Shown: piece by piece, positions 51,520 through 61,332 of the stretch
Numbering within the stretch: the first letter of the stretch is position 1
How the letters are laid out: every line of letters starts with the position of its first letter
NCBI GenBank assembly: GCA_020975725.1
Contig: QXJR01000009.1
Location: 310,001 to 374,000 of the forward strand
Length of the DNA: 64,000 nucleotides
DNA from: Picocystis sp. L7
Taxonomy: Eukaryota; Chlorophyta; Picocystophyceae; Picocystales; Picocystaceae
Direction of reading: 5' to 3'
Translations under genes and position numbers: made by a program
The notes under the pieces: generated by a model
What the model was told of the DNA's origin: nothing
The model's database searches: none
Seen by the model: only the letters and a program-made list of their open reading frames with translations

Positions 51520-52236
51520 ATGCGACGCGCGCGCGGCTTCCTTCGAAGCTTCGCGGTGGCCTTGGATGTCGATTGGGAGACCCGGGGGGTGAAGAGATGG
51601 ACGGCGGGATCCGTACCCGCGCGAGGATTCGCGAAGAAAGCGTACAGGAAGCTGGAGGTCATCCTCAAGGAAGACGTCGACCAGCTGGGATTCCGCAACG
51701 AGATCTTGAAAGTCAGCCCAGGGTATGCGAGGAACTACCTCATACCGAACAAGCTCGCCGTGATTGCTACGGAGGATAGGAAGTCCTTGCTAGACAAAGA
51801 GATGGAAGCTGCGCTGGCGAAAAAGGTAGCAGAGCGGAAAACGCAACAGGAGCGCTTTCAGGGACTCAAAAAAGTCCTGGACAAACTGACCTCGAATCCA
51901 ATACGGTTCGAAAGGAAATCCGTTCCTGGAGGTAAGCTGTACGGATCGATCACGGCTGCAGATGTCGTCAAGGAAGTGCGGGAGCAATGCAAGGTAGAAA
52001 TCACGGAGTCGGCCTTGGAAATGGAGGCCCCTTTCAAATCCGTGGGCTTCCACAGCATACCGCTCAGATACAAAATCGAAGGATTAAAGGACTATACTCT
52101 CCAAGTTCTCATCGCTTCGGTGGAGAAAGACGACGCAGACCAAAGAGATGGATTGCGCGAAAGCTCGGACGGATCCATGGAGGATGAGAGCCCAGATGGA
52201 GAGGGGCCAGAGAGCGAGAGAAAAAACGAAGAGTAG
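51520..52236 (+). CDS. RPL9: Organellar ribosomal protein L9
   Basis: bL9 family, 238 residues. N-terminal L9 domain after about residue 40: LEVILKEDVDQLGFRNEILKV and GYARNYLIPNKLAVIAT, followed by the long connecting helix (EMEAALAKKVAERKTQQERF) and the C-terminal domain with GGKLYGSITAADV. The presequence MRRARGFLRSF...VPARGFAKK is Arg-rich with few acidic residues near the start, closer to a mitochondrial than a plastid signal, so the compartment is open. The tail is acidic and not part of the domain. AATAAA at 52308-52313 lies eight bases before the opposing V-ATPase stop codon. Confidence 0.9.
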   Translation: MRRARGFLRSFAVALDVDWETRGVKRWTAGSVPARGFAKKAYRKLEVILKEDVDQLGFRNEILKVSPGYARNYLIPNKLAVIATEDRKSLLDKEMEAALAKKVAERKTQQERFQGLKKVLDKLTSNPIRFERKSVPGGKLYGSITAADVVKEVREQCKVEITESALEMEAPFKSVGFHSIPLRYKIEGLKDYTLQVLIASVEKDDADQRDGLRESSDGSMEDESPDGEGPESERKNEE

Positions 52237-52320
52237 TAAGCCTTCCGCCGCCTCGGATCCCAGAAGAAGGCAGCCTTGCCACGGCTCGCCGAAAGCAGTA
52301 GATTGCGAATAAATCAAATT

Positions 52321-52920
52321 CTATTCGATGGTCGTAATGCGTTCATACAAGAAGTCCACCACCTGTAACGTCCAGGCACCACGCTCTCGTCAGCCAAGGA
52401 CACGACGAACGCTCCACCGCCAGCTCGACACAGGCCTTACCTTGGGCATTCGTCCGTCCACCACCGCGTTCATGGACTTCAATTCGTCGTCAACCTTTGC
52501 GTTCAGAGCTTCGTTGGTTGTTCCCGAATTCCCAGATTGCTGATGCAAGGTTCGCGCGTTCGAAGACGATGTCGGGAGTCAGCCTTCGCGGTTCCTCAGA
52601 TGGCAGATCCAAGCGTTCGAACCGTTCCTCTCACCTCTTCCAGCATCTTCTTATACTTCTCTTCCCTCTGCGCTCTGTAATGCGCGATTTCCCTTTCTGC
52701 TTCTTCTTTGGCCTGTCTCAAGCGTTGCGTTTTCTCTTCGTTGTAGCAGCGGAGCCGTCGACGCGTTAGTCTGATGTGCACGGGATCGCGCCCAGCGGCC
52801 CGAATCTCAGGTTTTCTTCCTTCTTCCACGTCCTCTCGCACCTGATCTAGCCTTGTTGACGATCTCTTGGCCTTCTTTTTCGGCTGCCAGCAGCAGTTGG
52901 ATGTTGTCTTGAGACTCCAT
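52321..52920 (-). CDS. VMA10: V-type H+-ATPase subunit G (four exons)
   Basis: Peripheral-stalk subunit of the vacuolar proton pump, 106 residues. Exons on the minus strand: 52842-52920 (MESQDNIQLLLAAEKEGQEI...), 52635-52735 (KTQRLRQAKEEAEREIAHYR...), 52441-52539 (QSGNSGTTNEALNAKVDDEL...) and 52321-52362 (VVDFLYERITTIE). Phases are 1, 0 and 0 at the three joins, donors GTGCGA, GTGAGA and GTAAGG, acceptors CGAAG, ATCAG and TACAG; CTAAC or CTGAC branch sites precede each. LLLAAEKEGQEIVNKAR and RLRQAKEEAE are the family hallmark. It is the most intron-rich gene here and was only visible by splicing. The first base of the stop is 85 bp from the L9 stop. Confidence 0.93.
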
Positions 52921-53294
52921 GGTCCACGTCTGGTCCGTTCCATCCACTCGATCGACACGCGCCCTCGGCTTCCTCCATTGCCCGCCGAGGATCTCCCCAG
53001 CTCTCCTTCTTCATTTCCTCTTCGGGATCCGTCCGATCGATGCTCCTCGAAGATCTCGATGCGATGCATCGCTATCTTGTTGGTTCCCCCACCATCTTCC
53101 CTCACGCCCGGTTTCGTCCTTCCCCTTCTGAAACCGGTTCGTAGACCCGAGATTCCCTCCCTTTGGCCCCCTTCGCCCCTCCCTTTCCATTGGGACCTGG
53201 ACCCCTTTCTCCACCCAGGGGGCGAGACCCGAGTCTTCAGCCGCCACCCATCCAGGACCTCCACCAGTCGCGGACGGCGGCCGAAACACGCGCC
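52921..53294. promoter_or_regulatory. Divergent promoter V-ATPase G / RPL3
   Basis: A 374-bp shared promoter, GC-rich with TTCGGGATCCGTCCGATCG and CTTCGCCCCTCCC-type sequence. No clear CCCTTTCGA copy. No gene. Confidence 0.45.
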
Positions 53295-54960
53295 ATGTCG
53301 CACCGCAAGTTCGAACGTAAGCCTCGAAGGACGATGGCCGAGCGGATGCGTGGGAAGGGACGAGGACGCAGGGCGATGGACGGGCGGCATCGGATCTGGA
53401 AAAGGGCGACCAGACCGACCAACGAGGCCGGCAACGAAGGGATGGAAAGGGACCGAAGGAAGGAGAAGAAGTTGGCGTAGGAATGGCGATCGATGAAGGA
53501 ACGATGGATTCGCGAACGCGTCGGAAAACGTGCCGAGCGACATTGGAAGAGAGGATGGCGCTTTCGAAGAACGACTCGAAGCACCGTCGGCCGGGATGCA
53601 TCAGGGTTTTCACCACCAAGGAAGGAAGCTGACCATGAGCGACGGACGCGTTCGTCCTTGCGTTTCGCGTTCCAGACCCAAGACACGGATCCCTTGGATT
53701 CTTGCCCAAGAAGAGGTGTCGCCGTGGAAAAGGAAAAGGTGCGTGCCATCGATGCGTTGGATGGGCGACTTGCAGTCGCTCTGCGCACGACGTCCGAAAC
53801 CCTCGGAAGCTGCCGGGGGTGCGATGACGATTTCCCGATCCAAAGATGGCGTGTCAGGCTGACCAGATCCTCCCTCCGAAACAGTGAAATCCTTTCCTAA
53901 GGATGATGCTTCCAAGCCTCCACACCTGACGGCTTTCATGGCCTACAAGGCAGGTATGACCCACATCCTTCGTGATGTTGAGAAGCCCGGTTCGAAACTG
54001 CACAAGAAGGAGGCTTGTGAAGCAGTCACGCTGTTGGAATGCCCACCCATGGTGATTGTTGGCATCGTAGGTTATGTGAAGACCCCTCGCGGCCTGCGCT
54101 CCCTAGGTTCCGTTTGGGCGGAGCATCTCAATGATGAGGTAAAGCGCAAGTTCTACAAGAACTGGTACAAGTCCAAGAAGAAGGCATTCACCAAGTATGC
54201 CAAGAAGTATTCTGATGGCAAGAAGGAAATTGAATCCCAGCTCGAGATGTTGAAGAAGCACTGCGCAGTGATCCGTGTGATTGCACACACTCAGGTCCGC
54301 AAGGTCAGCATCGGCCAGAAGAAGGCACACATGATGGAGATTCAGGTGAACGGCGGATCCACGGCAGAGAAGGTGGACTTTGCATATGGCCTCTTTGAAA
54401 AGACCGTGCCAGTGGATGCTATTTTCCAATCCAGCGAGATGATCGATACGGTGGGTATCTCGAAGGGCCGTGGTACTGAGGGCGTGGTGACTCGTTGGGG
54501 TGTGAGCCGCTTGCCACGCAAAACCCATCGTGGTCTCCGTAAGGTTGCGTGCATTGGTGCGTGGCATCCTGCTCGCGTGGCTTTCTCTGTTGCACGTGCT
54601 GGTCAACACGGTTTCCATCACCGTACAGAGATCAACAAGAAGATCTACAAGATTGGTAAGGCTGGTGATGCTTCCCACAAGGCCACCACCGACTTTGATC
54701 TGACAGAGAAGGACATCACCCCCATGGGTGGGTTCCCGCACTATGGTGTGATCAAGGAGGATTACATGCTGATCAAGGGAGCCGTTATCGGAACCAAAAA
54801 GCGTTGCATCACTCTACGCCAATCTCTGATCCCTCAGACCACCCGTTCGGCACTGGAACAGGTTTCTCTCAAGTTCATCGACACATCCTCCAAGTTTGGT
54901 CATGGACGTTTCCAAACCTCTGATGAGAAGCTTAAGATCCTGGGTCGCAGAAAGAACTAG
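53295..54960 (+). CDS. RPL3: Cytosolic ribosomal protein L3 (uL3)
   Basis: Large-subunit protein near the peptidyl-transferase centre, 386 residues. Exon 1 (53295-53316) encodes only MSHRKFE; exon 2 (53676-53738) encodes [20 protein letters not shown]; exon 3 (53885-54960) starts in VKSFPKDD. Joins are phase 1 at both sides (c|ac gives His; g|tg gives Val), with donors GTAAGC and GTGCGT and acceptors TTCCAG and AAACAG. The result follows eukaryotic L3 without gaps ([18 protein letters not shown], then [13 protein letters not shown]). Exon 3 codons are strongly biased to C-ending and AAG forms, as expected for a highly expressed gene. The first intron is 359 bp, long for this genome. Confidence 0.97.
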
Positions 54961-55268
54961 AGCCTACCGGTGGGCTTGGACAATGAGAAATAGAAGTTTC
55001 TTCGACTGTCTCTTTTGGACAAGGATTCGTTCGCACCGACCGTCGTTCCTCCTGGCATGTCCTCCCCCACGTCAGTTGCATTCCCCAATGCTCCCTCCTT
55101 TCCCTTTTCGGTCGATTGGTCGGTCGACTCGATGGGAAAAGGGGGGCATTTGAATGCGTTTCTGCCCAGTCACCCTCTCTTTTATCTGCCCCCCTTTTTG
55201 GGTCCCACTCCAACTCGGACAACAGGTCGTGCACTTCTAGCGGTCCAACCGCTGCACGTGGCGCCGAG
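54961..55268. promoter_or_regulatory. Intergenic region RPL3 / EMC3
   Basis: Some 308 bp between co-directional genes; RPL3 3' UTR and EMC3 promoter. Contains TCGGTCGATTGGTCGGTCGA near 55110 and a T/C-rich run before the EMC3 start. Nothing else seen. Confidence 0.4.
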
Positions 55269-56039
55269 ATGGAAGAGCTCGTGCTGGATCGAGAGATCTG
55301 CTATTGGGTGTTGATCCCTTTGTCCCTCTCGATGTTCCTGATTGGAGTCCTGCGAAGCCGCGTGCAAAGGCTGCTCACCGGAGAAGGGACCAAAACCGAC
55401 GTGGAGAAGCTCAAACGGATGCAGGTGGCCGCCCGAGCCAAAGCACTCCGTTCGAACGCACACTGGCTGGAACCACAAGTGTTCGCTGCAAGGAAGGCGT
55501 ATTTCAACGACAAGGAAGATGGGGTGCTGTTCGAGAAACTGCCCGAAGGTGCTTCCCAGATGCAACTCTTGTCGGACCCCGATGCGATGAACAACATGAT
55601 GAAAAAGAATCTGGGCATGATGGTGCCGCAGATGCTTACTTTTGCGTGGGTGAACTTCTTCTTCAGCGGTTTCATCGCTGCCAAGATCCCATTCCCACTC
55701 ACACCACGATTCAGGGTCATGCTACAAAGAGGCATTGACCTCCAAAACCTAGATGTACGTTACGTGAGTAGTCTGTCATGGTATTTCATCAATATGTTTG
55801 GCCTGGGAGCAATCTTCAACATCTTCCTAGGAGACGTTGCTGTAGATGACACACAGCTGATGCAGCAACAAATGTCCATGCAAAGCCAGCAGGTCGATCT
55901 GGCCAAAACGTACAAGGGGGAGCGGGATGGGCTGGAACTGTTGGAGCACAAATGGATCCTACCGCTGATGCAGACTCTGGCTTGCTCGGTTCTGAAAGAT
56001 CAGATACGTGCAGTTGAAGTTGAGGGTGCAAGGTCATAA
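55269..56039 (+). CDS. EMC3: ER membrane protein complex subunit 3
   Basis: Core insertase subunit of the EMC, related to Oxa1/YidC. 256 residues from ATG 55269. The N-terminal helix (ICYWVLIPLSLSMFLIGVLR) is followed by a basic cytosolic hairpin, then MMKKNLGMMVPQMLTFAWVNFFFSGF, where the Pro and Met-rich face is typical of EMC3, and KIPFPLTPRFRVMLQRGI with SSLSWYFINMFGL. All landmarks and length fit the family. No intron is needed. Confidence 0.95.
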   Translation: MEELVLDREICYWVLIPLSLSMFLIGVLRSRVQRLLTGEGTKTDVEKLKRMQVAARAKALRSNAHWLEPQVFAARKAYFNDKEDGVLFEKLPEGASQMQLLSDPDAMNNMMKKNLGMMVPQMLTFAWVNFFFSGFIAAKIPFPLTPRFRVMLQRGIDLQNLDVRYVSSLSWYFINMFGLGAIFNIFLGDVAVDDTQLMQQQMSMQSQQVDLAKTYKGERDGLELLEHKWILPLMQTLACSVLKDQIRAVEVEGARS

Positions 56040-56214
56040 TTACAAAACGATCTGGGAGTCATTCTCGTGGCTTTACAAAATGATCCCTTCCACATTCAAG
56101 GTGGTTGTTTCTTTGGGCGGACTGATACAACCCTTGTCCATTTGCTGTGGTGCAGGCAGGGTCTTTGTGCATGAAAATTGTAACTTGCAGAGACCAATGT
56201 GGTGTGGAATGTGT

Positions 56215-57936
56215 CTACCTGATCTTGGTTGCTGCTTCTTCTTTGGCCAGTGACAAGAAGAGCTGTGCTGCTTCTCTGAGGGAAGAGACAGAGTTCGATC
56301 TGATCTTCCCTTTCATCATTGTATTTTTAGTGAAGTAGACGCCAGCATAAACCTCCACTTTGCAAGCGCTAGTCCTGACATCTTGGAACTTCCATGTGCT
56401 CTCCACAACGAAACAGTCGCCGTAAGGAACATTTGGAGTGACTGATGCCTCCTCAATGGTGAAGCTTCCCTTCCCTTGGAGACATCTTTGCCTTTTCTTC
56501 ACATGTGCCACAGGTGGGGCAAATGGGATTCGGATTGGAGATTTCAGCTTCAAGCTTCGCATCAATACACTTTTTCCCTCTGGTGAAGCTTTCCAAGGGA
56601 GGATATCGATGTCAAACTCTCTCCGTTTTTCAAAATGTCTTTTCTGCACTTTTGCATCATTATCATAGCATAGTGTCCACAATAAAGATGCTTGTGCAGC
56701 AATTTCTTCCTCCAGGATGAGTTCAGGTTGCGCGACGCGAATCAACGGGCCAGCCATGTCGGAATCCTCCTCTGTCTCAGCAACTTCAGCAATATGCTTC
56801 GCAACGCTGCCAAAAAACTCCATCATATCTGTGCGCTTCCATCCATCCCGAAACTCAGAGAAGAAAAACGGTACTGGGTGGTTTGCTGCACCTACTCCCC
56901 GATACTTTCCCATTTGTCGCTTCCCCGCTCCGTGCATGCTCCAAAGAAGCAGGTACTCAAGTTGATTTTCTGCGCCATCCTGTGCCGCTTGATCTTTAGA
57001 TTCTGTTGTGCTGCTCTCGGCCTCTTGAGCTCCTTTGGGCTTTACTTCGACCATGATCCCGGGAATGGGTGGTTGAACTACGTCGAGATCCACCGGTTTT
57101 GCACGGACAATATCCAAGAGAGGAAGCACCAATCCATTGGAGAAAAAGTTATGCTGCTGGCAATCACTCAGTTGAAAACACAAGTAGTTGTCTGTGACAA
57201 ACACTGTTCCGAGCAGGAGTTGTTTGTTTGCCAGAATAGAAGCGCCAAAGCCCCCTTCCAGTACCCTTTCTCCCCCGGGTAGTCCCAACGTTGATTCTAA
57301 GTAACCTGGTGGAGGCCTTCCTATCGCTGATGCAAATCTTGTGTTGCGCTTTGCAAGAAACTGTGCATGCGCCGCGTTTTCTTTCTTTGCGTTTTTTCCA
57401 GACATGGTGACCTTCACACTCACCTGCAGCTTCCCTTTGGGCACCCCCGCTAGTGGGATCCACACTTTCACTTCTTCGCCCATCAATCTGGTGATATCCA
57501 TGTTGCCTCTCAGCTGCAGAGTCGCTTTCCCCAGGAAGTCATCAGCCGAGAACAGGTCCCAATCGTAAACGTTGAAAACCATTTCACGATGGTCCCCGAT
57601 GTTGTTCACCGGGAATTTCAGGGTCTCGTTCCAGACCGGATGTAGCGTTTGAACCCGCATTCCTGTGCAGAGGCAGAGGTTTGCATATTCTACGGCCACG
57701 TAAGGGTCGCTTGCACCCGTTGGATCGGAAGCCAGGAGGTTTTCTGCCGAGATGACACGCACGTTTACGTCGTAATTCTTCTCCAGGTCGAGTGCTTCCA
57801 ACCGCTTCCGAAGAGTCCACTTCGCACGTCGCTTCACCAGTATCGTCGTGATCAATAGGACCACGGTCCCTGCTAGGAATTGAGGCGGCGCATTCCTCAC
57901 CAGGGCGGCCAGCAGATTCCACGCATCGGATTCCAT
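56215..57936 (-). CDS. C2-GRAM-VASt membrane protein (BAGP1-like)
   Basis: About 573 residues. Order: an N-terminal membrane helix (FLAGTVVLLITTILV, near 22-36), a C2 domain (about 50-165, with ENLLASDPTGASDPYVAVEY and YDWDLFSADDFLG as calcium loops), a GRAM domain (ILANKQLLLGTVFVTDNYLCF), and a C-terminal VASt domain (GSFTIEEASVTPNVPYGDCF, YFTKNTMMKGKIRSNS). The set is that of plant C2-GRAM-VASt proteins, where VASt is a StART-like lipid-binding fold; a role at ER-plasma-membrane contacts is likely by family. Start ATG 57936. No intron is needed. Confidence 0.88.
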   Translation of the reverse strand: MESDAWNLLAALVRNAPPQFLAGTVVLLITTILVKRRAKWTLRKRLEALDLEKNYDVNVRVISAENLLASDPTGASDPYVAVEYANLCLCTGMRVQTLHPVWNETLKFPVNNIGDHREMVFNVYDWDLFSADDFLGKATLQLRGNMDITRLMGEEVKVWIPLAGVPKGKLQVSVKVTMSGKNAKKENAAHAQFLAKRNTRFASAIGRPPPGYLESTLGLPGGERVLEGGFGASILANKQLLLGTVFVTDNYLCFQLSDCQQHNFFSNGLVLPLLDIVRAKPVDLDVVQPPIPGIMVEVKPKGAQEAESSTTESKDQAAQDGAENQLEYLLLWSMHGAGKRQMGKYRGVGAANHPVPFFFSEFRDGWKRTDMMEFFGSVAKHIAEVAETEEDSDMAGPLIRVAQPELILEEEIAAQASLLWTLCYDNDAKVQKRHFEKRREFDIDILPWKASPEGKSVLMRSLKLKSPIRIPFAPPVAHVKKRQRCLQGKGSFTIEEASVTPNVPYGDCFVVESTWKFQDVRTSACKVEVYAGVYFTKNTMMKGKIRSNSVSSLREAAQLFLSLAKEEAATKIR

Positions 57937-58653
57937 CGTAGTGCGCACTTCGTTCCGGCACGCGACTGTCGATCACCGTGTCAAGGACACGTCTGACGTC
58001 CAGACCCCATCTCGAGAGACAGCTGTCCATACGGTCCTTCGCACGGTCCTTCTCCCTGGCTCCTGCCAGGTGGACCGGGGATCCAGCGGTGGGAACGGAG
58101 ACCGCCATTGGACCGGAAAGACGGGCTGTCTTCGGAGGAAAAGGCAGGGACGAGATCGCCAGGCGAGGGAAGGGAACGCCACGCCTGTCTGTGCCACCCG
58201 ATCGAGACCTGAGGAACCTTCCAGAAGATCTGCCCTGCGAGCCTCGCCGGTATCGACGCATCGGATCGAAGATCGGGACCAGCGGATGCGGCAGGCGATG
58301 CGTGTCCCGCAGAGGAGCCTCCCGGGCTTCGGGTGGGGGAGGGACGGGTGCCATCCGGGTCCACCCCTGAATCTCCCTTCGATCCAAGGGGAGGCTCCCC
58401 TGGTGGCCCATCCTCGTCGGTACACGGCCCCTGCCCCGCACCGGCTGCCGTTCCCGCCTCGGGAACCTTCCCAGCCCCCATCGATACCTCATCGAAGATT
58501 GCGATGATCGCATCGAGATCATTGGATGGTCGTTGTCGCGGGTTCGATCTCGGTGCTCCAAGGCCTGTCGAGGGTGACCTTCAGTGCTGCGAAACCAGTC
58601 CTGGCCACTCGCGCATGCACGTGCTTGGCGCACACGTGAAGGCCTGATTTGGG
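57937..58653. promoter_or_regulatory. Divergent region C2-GRAM-VASt / DnaJ
   Basis: About 720 bp, longer than most shared promoters. GC-rich with few stop codons on either strand, so several 100-150 codon frames are open on both strands; none shows a domain. Contains repeated GGATCCAGCGG, CCGATCGAGACC and GGGGATCC-type words. I see no RNA gene. Confidence 0.4.
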
Positions 58654-59719
58654 ATGGATGAAGACTACTACGAGGTGCTGGGAGTGGGAAGGAACGCCAC
58701 GGACGACCAGCTGAGAAAAGCCTACCGAAAAGTGGCGCTCAAATGCCACCCGGTAAGTCCAGCGACCGAGGTCGAAGCAGTCCGGACGTGAAACGAAATC
58801 ACTGGCAAGCGAACGCAAGCTGACCACGTGTGGCTTTGCGCCGTCGTAAATCGTCCAGGATAAAAATCCAGGGGACAGAGCACGCGCGGAAGAGCACTTC
58901 AAATTGGTGTCCGAGGCCTATGAAATACTGAGCAACCGAGAGAAACGAGCCGTTTACGACCGGTATGGCAAAGAAGGGTTGAGACAAGCAGGAGAAATGC
59001 CAACCAACGGCAAGCGCAGCAATCATCACAGTCGCACGCCTGAAGACATCTTTCAGGAGTTCTTTGGCGGGGACCCGTTCGGCGATGAATTCTTCCAAGA
59101 CATGGGCGGGCCTGGACCATTCTCATCTTTCATGTTTCAGGGCATGTTTGGCAATGGTTTCCAGCCCAGAAGACGCAAGGCTGCACCAGTAGAATGCAAA
59201 CTTGAGTGTACGTTACAAGAATTGTACAAGGGCTCTGTTCGGAAGATGAAGATTTCCAGATCGTTGTGCGATGCAAGTGGAAGGAGAATCACAGTCGGAG
59301 AGGTTTTGGACATCCACATCCAACCTGGATGGAGAAATGGCATGCAGATGACATTTCGAGGCAAAGGAGATGAAATGCCAGGCGGTGAAGCAGGGGATGT
59401 TGTTTTTGTTGTACAGGAAAAAACGCACCCGTACTTTGTCCGGGATGGCAACGACCTCCTGTACACAGCCCCCATCTCCCTTCTTCAGGCCCTCACTGGA
59501 TTCACCATCACGATTCCCACACTTGACAATAGGCAACTGCGCGTCGTTGTGAATGAAGTGGTACGCCCTGGTTACAAGGTTGTCATGCATGGGGAGGGCA
59601 TGCCCACAGTCCATAATCCTAGCATAAAGGGAGATCTTAAGATCTCCTTTGAGATCCAATTTCCCGTAGAGGTCACAGACAAACAAAAGCGTGATCTCAA
59701 GAAAATTTTCCCACAATGA
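58654..59719 (+). CDS. DnaJ/Hsp40 co-chaperone, class B (DNAJB1/Sis1-like)
   Basis: Hsp70 co-chaperone, 319 residues. Exon 1 (58654-58752, [17 protein letters not shown]...) ends after His-Pro and exon 2 (58859-59719) begins with Asp, so the catalytic HPD motif itself is split by the 106-bp intron (GTAAGT...GTCCAG, CTGAC branch, phase 0). The J domain ends at GLRQAGE; a short Gly/Phe-type stretch has [15 protein letters not shown]; two C-terminal peptide-binding domains follow ([43 protein letters not shown]). There is no zinc finger, hence class B. Cytosolic or nuclear. Confidence 0.95.
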
Positions 59720-59790
59720 AGCACGCAATCACATTTGATAAATGAACGATCGCAAATGTAAATGTGATCTTTACGATACTATACCCATCG

Positions 59791-61032
59791 TCATTTGGTA
59801 ACCTTGTACTTTTTTATGGTTGCAAGTAGCTTCTTCGCTTCCGGATCGTTTTGGAAGTGATCGCGAACGGGCTGAAGAATCTCGTTCAAAGCCTTGGCAA
59901 CTGCAGGCTTGAGATCCCCAGGATGTAGTTCGCCCTTTAGATAGTCTTCCTTCAAGTCTTCCATTGTCAGATACACTTTGTTTCCTCCGTTATTTTCGCA
60001 CCTGTGCACTTCAAATTTGCCAAACCAGGGGAAGACGACGTGTTCAACGTACTCGACGATGGGGTTACCTGTAACCACTTGAGGTGGACAATACGCTTTT
60101 TTTATCTTTGTGTTGACCTCGTGATCGGCGTCTTCCATGAAGACTGCAGAGTTCGGATCAGATTTGGACATCTTCTCTTGCCCTTGCAGCAACCCTGGCA
60201 GCATATGGTGAGAGAGGATAATGGGTTTGTTCTTCCTCTTGATATCGTCACAGTATTCTCTCGCCAGTACGTTGACTTTCCTTTGGTCCATTCCGAGTTG
60301 GCAGATGTCGGCTTTGAGGAAGAAGATGTCGGCGCACTGCATGCAAGGGTAGAAAATTTGCGCGGCGGATAGGTCGTCGGAATCGTTCCTTCCCATGATT
60401 TGTGAGCACCTGACGATGCGGGGAAGCCTATTCCTTCGTGCGATATCCAGTACGATTGACCAGTACTCGTCGCTTCTCTTGTTGATTTCGTCCGCCGACC
60501 ACAAGAACTCGACCCTTTCCATGTCCATCCCGATCGCTTTCCACACCTCTACCATGTACTTACCCACCGTTCTGATTTTTTTGAGATCTCCTCCCATTTT
60601 GTTGTTCATCAGTGCGAACCAATCTGCTACCCAGAACTTGAATGTACATCCTGCACGGGTGAGTTTGTTGACGTTGAGTGCTTTCATGACGCCTTGTGCG
60701 ATGTGCATCCTTCCGGACGGTTCGAACCCATCGTAGGCCACGACGTCAGGTTTGCGAAGCAGTAGGTTCCTGAGTTCTTCTTCCTGGATGCATTCTTCTC
60801 CGATGCTCCTCACGAGGGCATATCGTTCGTTCAGCGAAAGCCTTTTTTCGTTCGTCCTCCTCCGGTCAGCCTCCCAGGCGTGTCTATCACGTTACACCAC
60901 GATTTCGTCGTTTATCTCATCCCTCGTTTTCGTTGTCGTGTTCAACTGATCCCCTCGATCCTTCACGTACCCTCCGAAGCTCCCAGCAAGCTGATCCACG
61001 TTCCCTCCGTCGGATTCGTCCGTCGCCTCCAT
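59791..61032 (-). CDS. YARS: Tyrosyl-tRNA synthetase, cytosolic
   Basis: Class Ic synthetase charging tRNA-Tyr, about 370 residues. Exon 2 (59791-60841) contains YDGFEPSGRMHIAQG (HIGH-like HIAQ), the tRNA/Tyr site CMQCADIFFLKADICQLGMDQRK and KMSKSDPNS (KMSKS). Eukaryotic/archaeal type without the EMAP-like domain. Exon 1 (60971-61032, MEATDESDGGNVDQLAGSF...) is modelled from donor GTACGT, phase 2; the CTGAC branch is near 60870. Three acceptors after it are all phase 2, so the join may vary by a few residues. Without the intron the frame has no ATG before conserved RYALVRSIGEEC. Plants use the same single-domain type. Confidence 0.92.
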
Positions 61033-61060
61033 TCCTTGCCGCCGACGCTTCTCCCACGCC

Positions 61061-61332
61061 TCCTTGGGATGGAACCGAAGGGGTTTGTATCCCCCTTCTC
61101 TCCCTTCTATCTCCTTGGGGTCGAAAAGGGATGGGGACGACCCAACCTTCCCTTCTATCTCCTTGGGATGGAACCGAAGGGGTTTGTATCCCCCTTCTCT
61201 CCCTTCTATCTCCTTGGGGTCGAAAAGGGATGGGGACGACCCAACCTTCCCTTCTATCTCCTTGTCGAAAAGGGATGGGGACGACCCATCCTTCCCTTCT
61301 ATCTCCTTGGGGTCGAAAAGGGATGGGTCGTG
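61061..61332. repeat. Compound 99-bp tandem repeat (A-B-A-B-B-B)
   Basis: Two alternating blocks: A (GGGATGGAACCGAAGGGG...) and B (GGGGTCGAAAAGGGATGGGG...), each followed by the same CTTCCCTTCTATCTCCTT linker. Period A+B is 99 bp (starts at 61061 and 61160), followed by two more partial B blocks. Copies are nearly identical. It lies about 30 bp upstream of the tyrosyl-tRNA synthetase start, in the shared promoter with GPHR. Confidence 0.95.

Noticed and set aside
53317-53675. snoRNA in the 359-bp first intron of RPL3
   Set aside because: A CGATGA-like C box is present, but no convincing D box and closing stem were found.
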